From assembly GCA_003279605.1 (NCBI GenBank), contig QCHF01000002.1, positions 385,586-449,585 of the forward strand: a stretch of DNA of 64,000 nt, given 5' to 3'. Source of the stretch: SAR86 cluster bacterium AG-390-O18. Its GTDB lineage: Bacteria > Pseudomonadota > Gammaproteobacteria > Magnimaribacterales > AG-339-G14. Shown one piece after another: positions 57,372 to 64,000 of this stretch (its first letter is position 1; every line of letters starts with the position of its first letter). Made by a program: the position numbers and the translations under genes. Under the pieces are notes generated by a model that was given only the letters and a program-made list of their open reading frames with translations, was not told the origin of the DNA and did not search any database.

Positions 57372-59486
57372 ATGTCTGCGAGAAAAGTTCCACTAAACCT
57401 TTATAGAAACATTGGCATTTGCGCACACGTAGATGCTGGTAAGACTACAACAACTGAAAGAGTCCTTTTCTATACTGGAATATCACACAAAATAGGTGAG
57501 GTTCATGATGGGGCTGCCACAATGGATTGGATGGAACAAGAACAAGAGAGAGGTATTACCATTACTTCAGCTGCTACGACTTGCTTTTGGAAAGGTATGA
57601 GAAGTCAATTTAACGAACATAGAATAAATATAATTGATACTCCTGGTCACGTAGATTTTACTATCGAAGTTGAAAGATCATTAAGAGTTTTGGATGGTGC
57701 TGTAGTAGTTTTCTGTGGAAGTTCTGGTGTTGAACCTCAATCAGAAACTGTTTGGAGGCAAGCAAACAGATACAAAGTTCCCAGAATAGCTTTTGTGAAT
57801 AAAATGGATAGAGCTGGAGCTGATTTCTTAAAAGTTGTTGGTCAAATTAAAGATAGGTTAGGTGCTACTCCTGTTCCAATACAACTTCCTATAGGAGCAG
57901 AAGATGATTTCAAAGGAATAATAGATTTGATGAGAATGAAAGCTCTCTACTGGGATGGAGATGACATGGGAACATCTTATAGAGAAGAAGATATTCCATC
58001 AGACCTTCTAGACCAATCAAATGAATATAGAGAAGCTATGCTTGAGACAGTTGCAGAAGCAAGTGAAGAATTAATGGAAAAATATCTAGAAAATGGTGAT
58101 TTATCTCTTGATGAAATAATTGAAGGAATCAGAATTAGAACTTTAAATAATGAAATAGTTCCTACTATATGCGGTTCTGCCTTCAAGAATAAAGGAGTTC
58201 AACCAATGTTGGATTGTGTAATTGATTTTCTTCCTTCGCCTGATGAAGTTGAAGCAATACAAGGTATTTTAGAAGATGAAGAAACAACTGATCAAAGATC
58301 ATCTAGTGATGAAGAACCTTTTTCTGCTTTAGCCTTCAAAATTGCCACAGATCCTTTTGTTGGAACTTTAACATTTGTGAGAGTTTATTCGGGCGTTCTA
58401 AATTCTGGAGATGCCGTTTATTCTCCAGCTAAAAGATCTAAAGAGAGAATTGGAAGGATGCTTCAAATGCATGCTAACAATAGAAGTGAAATATCAGAAG
58501 TTAGAGCAGGAGATATAGCTGCAGTTATTGGTTTAAAAGATGTAACTACAGGGGATACATTATGTGATCTCAAAAAACCAATTATCTTGGAAAAAATGAC
58601 TTTCCCAGAGCCTGTTATTTCAGTTGCGGTAGAACCTAAAACAAAAACAGACCAAGAAAAAATGTCGACAGCCTTAGGAAGACTTGCGCAAGAAGACCCA
58701 TCCTTTAGAGTAAGTTCTGACGAAGAGTCGGGTCAGACAATTATCTCAGGTATGGGAGAACTTCATCTTGATGTACTTGTTGATAGAATGAAAAGAGAAT
58801 TTGATGTTGAAGCTAACATCGGTAAGCCTCAAGTAGCATACAGAGAAACAATAAAGAAAGATGTTGAGTCTGAAGGAAAATTTGTCAGACAATCTGGAGG
58901 AAAGGGGCAATATGGCCATGTTTGGTTAAAAATAGAGCCTTTAGCAGAATCTGAAAAAGAAGATGAAAATGAAGTATTCCAATTTGTGAATAAAATTGTT
59001 GGAGGAACTATTCCTAGAGAATTTATTCCAGCTGTTGAAAAAGGTGCTTTCGAGCAAATGCAATCGGGAATCATAGGTGGCTTTCCTTTGATCGATGTAA
59101 AAGTAACAGTTTATGATGGATCTTTTCATGATGTAGATTCTTCTGAGATTGCTTTTAAGGTTGCCTCCTCAATGGCTTTAAAAGATGGAGCACTAAAAGC
59201 CAATCCGGTCATACTTGAACCAATAATGAAGCTGGAAGTTGTAACTCCAGAAGAATACATGGGTGATGTTGTTGGAGATTTAAACAGAAGAAGAGGAATA
59301 GTCCAAGGTATGAATGATATTCATGCCGGAAAGGTTCTAGATGGTGAAGTTCCTCTTGCAGAAATGTTTGGTTATGCAACTGATTTAAGGTCTGCTACTC
59401 AAGGAAGAGCAACTTTCACCATGGAACCTTTGAAGTATTCAGAAGTCCCTGCAAATGTTGCAGAAGCACTTATAAATAAAGGTTAA
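57372..59486 (+). CDS. fusA: Elongation factor G
   Basis: GTPase that drives ribosome translocation. The 704 aa equal the E. coli length. G1 [14 protein letters not shown]3 DTPGHVDF, G4 NKMD, and domain IV ([14 protein letters not shown]) and domain V ([15 protein letters not shown]) are visible. A tuf gene, usual after fusA, is absent; instead a promoter and the S10 operon follow. Confidence 0.99.
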   Translation: MSARKVPLNLYRNIGICAHVDAGKTTTTERVLFYTGISHKIGEVHDGAATMDWMEQEQERGITITSAATTCFWKGMRSQFNEHRINIIDTPGHVDFTIEVERSLRVLDGAVVVFCGSSGVEPQSETVWRQANRYKVPRIAFVNKMDRAGADFLKVVGQIKDRLGATPVPIQLPIGAEDDFKGIIDLMRMKALYWDGDDMGTSYREEDIPSDLLDQSNEYREAMLETVAEASEELMEKYLENGDLSLDEIIEGIRIRTLNNEIVPTICGSAFKNKGVQPMLDCVIDFLPSPDEVEAIQGILEDEETTDQRSSSDEEPFSALAFKIATDPFVGTLTFVRVYSGVLNSGDAVYSPAKRSKERIGRMLQMHANNRSEISEVRAGDIAAVIGLKDVTTGDTLCDLKKPIILEKMTFPEPVISVAVEPKTKTDQEKMSTALGRLAQEDPSFRVSSDEESGQTIISGMGELHLDVLVDRMKREFDVEANIGKPQVAYRETIKKDVESEGKFVRQSGGKGQYGHVWLKIEPLAESEKEDENEVFQFVNKIVGGTIPREFIPAVEKGAFEQMQSGIIGGFPLIDVKVTVYDGSFHDVDSSEIAFKVASSMALKDGALKANPVILEPIMKLEVVTPEEYMGDVVGDLNRRRGIVQGMNDIHAGKVLDGEVPLAEMFGYATDLRSATQGRATFTMEPLKYSEVPANVAEALINKG

Positions 59487-59493
59487 TTTCTTA

Positions 59494-59522
59494 TTGACAG
59501 TCTCTAAGGGCAGGCATAGAAT
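59494..59522 (+). promoter_or_regulatory. Promoter of the S10 ribosomal protein operon
   Basis: TTGACA (59494-59499), exactly 17 nt, TAGAAT (59517-59522). This is the closest match to sigma70 consensus in the window (11 of 12 bases). Transcription would start near 59529, leaving a leader of about 80 nt before rpsJ. Confidence 0.85.
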
Positions 59523-59529
59523 TGCCGCT

Positions 59530-59567
59530 CTTTTGCATATTTATATGTAAAAGACCGATTTTTTCGG
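59530..59567 (+). promoter_or_regulatory. Structured leader of the S10 operon
   Basis: At the predicted 5' end of the transcript, CTTTTGCATA pairs with TATGTAAAAG (10 bp, one G-U, 4-nt loop), then CCGA pairs with TCGG around five T. In E. coli the S10 leader is the target of L4 feedback control; whether these hairpins do the same is inference. Confidence 0.5.
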
Positions 59568-59608
59568 AACGTTCTTTAAAAATTTTGTTGTTTAAATAGA
59601 GGTAAGCT

Positions 59609-59929
59609 TTGCAAAGCCAAAATATAAGAATTCGTCTAAAAGCTTTTGATAACAAGCTGATAGATAAGTCTGCAAAAGAAATTGTAGAGACTGTTAAAAG
59701 AACTGGTGCAGTTGTAAAAGGGCCTATCCCTATGCCTGTGAGAAAAAGACAAACAACAATTTTAATTTCTCCCCATAAAGATAAGGATGCTCGTGATCAA
59801 TACGAGATTAGAACTTACAAACGAATTATGGACATAATCAAACCTACTGAAAAAACAGTGGATGCGCTGATGAAGCTAGATCTTTCTGCAGGTGTAGATG
59901 TACAAATTTCTCTGGATGAACTTAACTAA
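59609..59929 (+). CDS. rpsJ: 30S ribosomal protein S10
   Basis: The 106 aa protein starts at TTG. The start is fixed by alignment to the family N-terminus ([19 protein letters not shown] versus [19 protein letters not shown] in E. coli) and by AGAGGT 5 nt upstream. The GPIPMPVRK loop is conserved. S10 is also NusE in antitermination complexes. It is the first gene of the S10 operon. A TTG start for such a highly expressed gene is unusual. Confidence 0.98.
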   Translation: MQSQNIRIRLKAFDNKLIDKSAKEIVETVKRTGAVVKGPIPMPVRKRQTTILISPHKDKDARDQYEIRTYKRIMDIIKPTEKTVDALMKLDLSAGVDVQISLDELN

Positions 59930-59931
59930 AA

Positions 59932-60570
59932 ATGATTGGATTAATTGCAAGAAAAGAAGGAATGAGCAGGGTTTTCACTGAAGAAGGGAAGTCTATTCCT
60001 GTTACGATTTTGAAAGTTCATTCAAATATTATTTCTCAGATTAAAACTTCTGAAACAGATGGTTATGATGCCATCCAAATATCTGCAGTAGATAAATCCG
60101 AAAAAAATCAATCCAAAGCTGAAATAGGTCACTTAAGCAAGAACAATATTTCTTTCAAAAAACTTTCTCAAGAATTTTCCGTAAATATAACTGAAGAAGA
60201 AAATCTTGATATAGGATCCGAACTTAAAGCCGACATATTTGAAGAAGGCCAATTTGTTGATGTAATAGGCACGACAAAAGGTAAAGGCTTTGCGGGAACT
60301 GTAAAAAGATGGAATTTCGCAACTCAAGACGCTACTCATGGAAATTCCCTTGCTCATAGAAAGCCAGGTTCGATAGGACAATGTCAAACTCCTGGAAGAG
60401 TTTGGAAAGGTAAAAAAATGTCAGGACACATGGGTAACGTAAGACAAACTACACAAAATCTAAAAGTCCAAAAAATTGATTTAGAAAATAACTTCATTTT
60501 AATCAAAGGAGCTGTTCCTGGTCCAAACGGATCAGAGGTTACCATCAAACCTGCAACTAAAAAATCATGA
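59932..60570 (+). CDS. rplC: 50S ribosomal protein L3
   Basis: The 212 aa contain LIARKEGMSRVFTEEGKSIPVT, GTTKGKGFAGTVKRWNF, and the glutamine-methylation region GSIGQCQTPGRVWKGKKMSGHMG near the peptidyl transferase centre. It starts 2 nt after rpsJ; its stop overlaps the rplD ATG by 4 nt (ATGA). Confidence 0.99.
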   Translation: MIGLIARKEGMSRVFTEEGKSIPVTILKVHSNIISQIKTSETDGYDAIQISAVDKSEKNQSKAEIGHLSKNNISFKKLSQEFSVNITEEENLDIGSELKADIFEEGQFVDVIGTTKGKGFAGTVKRWNFATQDATHGNSLAHRKPGSIGQCQTPGRVWKGKKMSGHMGNVRQTTQNLKVQKIDLENNFILIKGAVPGPNGSEVTIKPATKKS

Positions 60571-61181
60571 AACTACCCTTTTTAAAATCTTCTAAAACAA
60601 CTGAGGCTGAAGTTTCAGAAAAAATTTTTGGAGTTGAGATTAACCACGATCTAATTGCTCAACTCGTTAAAATCTATATTGAAAACAGCCACCCTGGCAC
60701 AAAAGCTCAAAAAAATAGATCTGCAGTTAGAGGGGGTGGAAAAAAACCTTGGCGTCAAAAGGGAACAGGGCGAGCTAGAGCAGGAACATCTAGAAGTCCT
60801 ATCTGGCGTGGAGGAGGAGTTGTATTTCCTTCTTCAACTAAATCAGCAAAACCAAAAAAACTAAATAAGAAAATGTATAAATCTGCAATGCGATCCATTT
60901 TTTCCTCTCTTGCAAAAGAAAATAGAGTTTATTTATCAGATCAAATAAATATAGAAAATCCCAAGACAAAGGATTTTGTGGAATTTTTAAAGAAAAATGA
61001 ACTTGAAGAGGGACTTTTCATTGTTGATGAAATTTCAAACAACCTTGATTTAGCTTCAAGAAATTTACCAAATGTAAATGTAACTAATTTAAATACTTTG
61101 AATCCTATTAATTTATTAAAGTTTAACTCAATAGTAATTGTTGAAAATTGTCTTAACCTTATCGAAGAAAAATTATCATGA
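60567..61181 (+). CDS. rplD: 50S ribosomal protein L4
   Basis: The 204 aa include the exit-tunnel loop GGGKKPWRQKGTGRARAGTSRSPIWRGGGVVFP. In E. coli L4 represses the S10 operon through its leader. ATGA overlaps on both sides (with rplC and rplW) indicate tight coupling. Confidence 0.99.
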   Translation: MKLPFLKSSKTTEAEVSEKIFGVEINHDLIAQLVKIYIENSHPGTKAQKNRSAVRGGGKKPWRQKGTGRARAGTSRSPIWRGGGVVFPSSTKSAKPKKLNKKMYKSAMRSIFSSLAKENRVYLSDQINIENPKTKDFVEFLKKNELEEGLFIVDEISNNLDLASRNLPNVNVTNLNTLNPINLLKFNSIVIVENCLNLIEEKLS

Positions 61182-61480
61182 GTACTGTTATTCCAAACAA
61201 AATTATTGAATCAGCTTTAGTTTCTGAAAAATCTTCTTTGGTTGGACAAAACGCAAATACATACGTATTTAAAGTGAATACTTCTGCTACAAAAAATCAA
61301 GTAAAGAAAGCTATAGAGACAAAATTTGATGTAAATGTTACTAAGGTAAATATTTTAAATGTTAAAGGTAAGACAAAAAGAATGATGAATCTTAGAGGCA
61401 AGATCAGAAAGAAATCTGATTGGAAAAAAGCCTATGTTTCCTTAAAACCAGAACAACGAATCGAGATTATTCAAGAATAA
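61178..61480 (+). CDS. rplW: 50S ribosomal protein L23
   Basis: Located at the tunnel exit, docking site for trigger factor and SRP. The 100 aa contain [20 protein letters not shown] and [23 protein letters not shown]. It overlaps rplD by 4 nt and is followed by rplB after 1 nt. Confidence 0.98.
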   Translation: MSTVIPNKIIESALVSEKSSLVGQNANTYVFKVNTSATKNQVKKAIETKFDVNVTKVNILNVKGKTKRMMNLRGKIRKKSDWKKAYVSLKPEQRIEIIQE

Positions 61481-61481
61481 A

Positions 61482-62306
61482 ATGGCAGTAGTAAGGGCAA
61501 AACCAACGTCACCAGGAAGAAGATTTAGAAGTCTTCAGACTGGAAAGGATTTATACAAAGGAAGACCTTTGTCTTCTCTTGTTACTAAAAAAAGTAAAAC
61601 CGGCGGTAGAAATAATGCGGGAAGAATTACAACGCGTCACATCGGCGGGGGACATAAGCAACACTATAGAATCATTGATTTCAAGAGAAATAAAGACAAT
61701 ATCCCTGCGAAGGTAGAAAGGATCGAATATGATCCTAACAGATCAGCATTTATAGCCTTATTGCTTTATAACGATGGTGAAAGAAGATACATAATTGCCC
61801 CTAAAAGTCTCAAAGTAAACGATCAAGTACTTTCTGGAGAAAAGGCATCGGTAAATGTTGGAAATACTCTAGTTTTAAAAGATATCCCTGTTGGAACAAT
61901 TATTCATTGTGTTGAACTTAAACCAGGAAAAGGAGCTCAACTGGCTAGAAGTGCAGGAACCTACGTACAATTTGTTGCTAAAGAAGGACAGTACGCAACA
62001 CTAAGACTTAAAAGTGGCGAGGTCAGAAAGGTTTTGACTGAATGCAGGGCAACAATTGGAGAAGTCTCAAATCAAGAACATTCACTAAAATCATTCGGTA
62101 AAGCTGGAGCTAAAAGATGGATTGGAGTGAGACCCACCGTTAGAGGAGTAGCAATGAATCCTATTGATCATCCTCATGGAGGTGGAGAAGGAAAGACTTC
62201 AGGAGGAAGACATCCGGTCTCTCCATGGGGAGTTCCTACTAAGGGATACAGAACCAGAAGTAATAAAAGAACAGATTCATTAATTGTTAGAAGAAGGAAG
62301 AAGTAA
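61482..62306 (+). CDS. rplB: 50S ribosomal protein L2
   Basis: Needed for subunit association and the peptidyl transferase centre. The 274 aa have [21 protein letters not shown] and the conserved loop [20 protein letters not shown] with the key histidine. The stop overlaps the rpsS ATG by one base (TAATG). Confidence 0.99.
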   Translation: MAVVRAKPTSPGRRFRSLQTGKDLYKGRPLSSLVTKKSKTGGRNNAGRITTRHIGGGHKQHYRIIDFKRNKDNIPAKVERIEYDPNRSAFIALLLYNDGERRYIIAPKSLKVNDQVLSGEKASVNVGNTLVLKDIPVGTIIHCVELKPGKGAQLARSAGTYVQFVAKEGQYATLRLKSGEVRKVLTECRATIGEVSNQEHSLKSFGKAGAKRWIGVRPTVRGVAMNPIDHPHGGGEGKTSGGRHPVSPWGVPTKGYRTRSNKRTDSLIVRRRKK

Positions 62307-62578
62307 TGGTTAGATCGTTAAAAAAAGGCCCGTTTGTAGATCATCATCTTGAAGAGAAAGTTCAAAAGGCAATTGAAGAGAAGAGCAAAAGACCAATAAA
62401 AACTTGGTCAAGGAGATCAATGATTACACCTGAAATGGTGAACTTGACTATTGCAGTCCACAACGGTCGTGCTCATGTGCCAATTCTTATTAAAGAGGAC
62501 ATGGTTGGGCATAAGTTAGGAGAATTTGTTCCTACAAGAACATTCAAAATACACTCGGGAGACAGACAAGCAGGTTAA
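62306..62578 (+). CDS. rpsS: 30S ribosomal protein S19
   Basis: Head protein that contacts S13 and 23S rRNA. The 90 aa contain [31 protein letters not shown] and [14 protein letters not shown]. The start is coupled to rplB; rplV follows 2 nt later. Confidence 0.99.
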   Translation: MVRSLKKGPFVDHHLEEKVQKAIEEKSKRPIKTWSRRSMITPEMVNLTIAVHNGRAHVPILIKEDMVGHKLGEFVPTRTFKIHSGDRQAG

Positions 62579-62580
62579 TT

Positions 62581-62922
62581 ATGACTGAAGTAAAAGCAAA
62601 GCTTAGCAGATTAACTGTTTCATCTTATAAAGTAAGGTTGGTAGCTGATCAAATTAGAGGTAAAAAGGTTGAAGAGGCCATAGATATATTATCTTTTAGC
62701 AAAAAATCTTCTGCCTCAAACGTACTTAAGCTTTTAGAATCAGCCATTGCCAATGCCGAAAACAACAAAGGATTAGACATTGATGATCTTTTTGTTTCAG
62801 AAATTAAAGTTGATGAATCTTTTATTTTAAAAAGAATCCAAGCAAGAGCTAGAGGAAGAGCAGACAGAATTCAAAAACGTAGTTGTCATGTCAACATAAC
62901 TTTAGGGAGTGAGAAAAATTAA
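62581..62922 (+). CDS. rplV: 50S ribosomal protein L22
   Basis: Lines the exit tunnel. The 113 aa contain [20 protein letters not shown] and the tunnel loop [22 protein letters not shown]. It ends directly before rpsC with no spacing. Confidence 0.99.
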   Translation: MTEVKAKLSRLTVSSYKVRLVADQIRGKKVEEAIDILSFSKKSSASNVLKLLESAIANAENNKGLDIDDLFVSEIKVDESFILKRIQARARGRADRIQKRSCHVNITLGSEKN

Positions 62923-63573
62923 ATGGGACAAAAAGTAAACCCAATAGGAATACGATTAGGAGTTTCGCGTAAGCATAATTCAACTTGGTATGCTGAAAAA
63001 GATAAGTATCAAGAACTTTTGCTTAATGATTTTGCTGTGAGAGAGTTCCTTAAAAAAGAACTTGATAATTCTTTTGTAAGCAAAATTGAAATTGAACGTC
63101 CTTCACAAAGTGGGAAAGTAACCATCCATACCTCAAGACCAGGAATGATCATTGGAAAAAAAGGTGAGGATATAGACCGTCTAAGGGATGAGCTTGCAAA
63201 GTTAATGGAAGTTCCAGTTAGTTTAAATATTCAAGAAATAAGAAAACCTGATTTGGATGCTCAATTGGTCGCTGCAAATATTGCAGTTCAACTTGAAAGA
63301 CGTGCAATGTTTAGAAGAGTCATAAAAAGAGCTGCACAAAATACTATGCGTCAAGGTGCTCAAGGAGTAAAAGTTAGAGTAGCAGGAAGATTGGGTGGTG
63401 CAGAAATTGCAAGAGCTGAATGGCATAAAGAAGGGCGAGTACCCCTTCATACTCTTAGAGCAGATATAGATTATGGTCTTGCAGAAGCAAAAACAACTTA
63501 TGGAATCATTGGGGTAAAAGTATGGATTTGTAGAGGTGAAATATCTACAAAACCTAAAAAAACTGATAATTAA
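62923..63573 (+). CDS. rpsC: 30S ribosomal protein S3
   Basis: mRNA entry-site protein. The 216 aa contain [23 protein letters not shown], the KH-domain [15 protein letters not shown], and the C-terminal domain ([30 protein letters not shown]). Slightly shorter than the E. coli 233 aa, losing the variable tail. Confidence 0.99.
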   Translation: MGQKVNPIGIRLGVSRKHNSTWYAEKDKYQELLLNDFAVREFLKKELDNSFVSKIEIERPSQSGKVTIHTSRPGMIIGKKGEDIDRLRDELAKLMEVPVSLNIQEIRKPDLDAQLVAANIAVQLERRAMFRRVIKRAAQNTMRQGAQGVKVRVAGRLGGAEIARAEWHKEGRVPLHTLRADIDYGLAEAKTTYGIIGVKVWICRGEISTKPKKTDN

Positions 63574-63578
63574 AAATT

Positions 63579-63992
63579 ATGTTTCAACCAAAAAGAACAA
63601 AGTATAGAAAGCAAATGAAGGGCCGCAACAGAGGTCTTGCCCAGAAGGGCAATTCCCTAGATTTTGGTGCTTTTGGTCTAAAAGCTACGTCTAGAGGACA
63701 AATCACTTCAAGACAAATTGAGGCTGCTAGAAGAGCTATGACAAGACATGTCAAAAGGGGGGCAAAAATTTGGATAAGAATTTTTCCTGATAAACCAATT
63801 ACAAAAAAACCTCTTGAAGTCAGACAAGGTAAGGGTAAGGGAAATGTTGAGTATTGGGTTTGTCCGATTAAACCAGGAAGAATTCTTTATGAGATGGAAG
63901 GTGTTGATGAGTCAATTGCAAGAGAAGCTTTAACTTTAGCAGCTGCAAAATTACCTGTAGGAACAAAATTTGTTCAGAGGAGATCAGTTTAA
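63579..63992 (+). CDS. rplP: 50S ribosomal protein L16
   Basis: Contacts the A-site tRNA. The 137 aa contain [20 protein letters not shown], the [25 protein letters not shown] block, [23 protein letters not shown], and the usual C-terminus. The stop overlaps the next ATG by one base (TAATG). Confidence 0.99.
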   Translation: MFQPKRTKYRKQMKGRNRGLAQKGNSLDFGAFGLKATSRGQITSRQIEAARRAMTRHVKRGAKIWIRIFPDKPITKKPLEVRQGKGKGNVEYWVCPIKPGRILYEMEGVDESIAREALTLAAAKLPVGTKFVQRRSV

Positions 63993-64000
63993 TGGCTAAG
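63992..64000 (+). CDS. rpmC: Probable 50S ribosomal protein L29, first three codons only
   Basis: ATG GCT AAG begins in the rplP stop codon and runs off the window. Only the position, after rplP in the S10 operon, suggests rpmC; the three codons alone prove nothing. Confidence 0.6.

Overview
The window is AT-rich, tightly packed chromosomal DNA from a gammaproteobacterium. The evidence is the order of core genes (aroQ-accB-accC, trxA-rho, bamD|rluD, coaE-yacG, argJ-secA-lpxC, birA-tRNA-tuf-secE-nusG-rplKAJL-rpoBC-rpsLG-fusA-S10 operon), a type II TonB-type outer membrane receptor, LpxC and BamD. Low GC, gaps of a few bases, many 1-4 nt gene overlaps and shortened core proteins point to a streamlined marine lineage. 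The mix of TonB receptor, sulfatase, DUF5916 barrel, epoxide hydrolase and D-aminoacylase-like amidohydrolase resembles SAR86-type bacteria. That lineage assignment is inference from gene content; no rRNA gene is in the window. No mobile element, CRISPR array or rRNA was seen. No stretch over 300 nt lacks a gene; the longest gap (186 nt, rplA-rplJ) is a regulatory leader.

Layout. 1-3751 (minus): 5' part of leuS, then accC, accB, aroQ and a stand-alone DsbD N-terminal domain, giving fatty acid initiation and shikimate steps. 3766-8752 (plus): a double-ATPase peptide ABC protein, ilvD, trxA, rho. 8733-14093: rsmD, a flavin-reductase-like protein, a DUF5916 outer membrane protein, a small zinc-ribbon protein, bamD and rluD. 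14166-17464: ilvB-ilvH-ilvC, which with ilvD provides most of the branched-chain amino acid pathway.

17470-30508 is an accessory block with two solitary tRNA genes, Ile(GAT) and Ala(TGC). It holds an SDR, a sulfatase, a His/Glu-rich TonB receptor with a His-rich small exported protein (probable zinc uptake), an unrecognised lipoprotein, an epoxide hydrolase, a fatty acid desaturase, a thioredoxin-fold protein, a crotonase, an amidohydrolase and an MFS transporter. 30538-39658 returns to core genes: coaE, yacG (too short for the ORF track), an orphan ThiE-like domain, argJ, secA, lpxC, rlmB, rnr, rraA. A GH3 glycosidase and a small membrane protein follow.

42565-64000 is the translation/transcription supercluster: tRNA-Thr(TGT), birA, tRNA-Tyr, tRNA-Thr(GGT), tuf, tRNA-Trp, secE, nusG, rplK-A-J-L, rpoB-C, rpsL-G, fusA, rpsJ, rplC-D-W-B, rpsS, rplV, rpsC, rplP and the first codons of rpmC. 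Strong sigma70-type promoters precede rpsL and rpsJ, and an L10-type leader precedes rplJ.

Most notable observations: the tuf stop codon lies inside the mature tRNA-Trp gene; several genes have a -10 hexamer 6-7 nt before the start codon, suggesting leaderless mRNAs; two core loci keep only half of the usual protein (DsbD alpha domain, ThiE-like half of MutT); the rplJ Shine-Dalgarno can be sequestered in a 9-bp helix. I did not find a clearly new multi-gene system.
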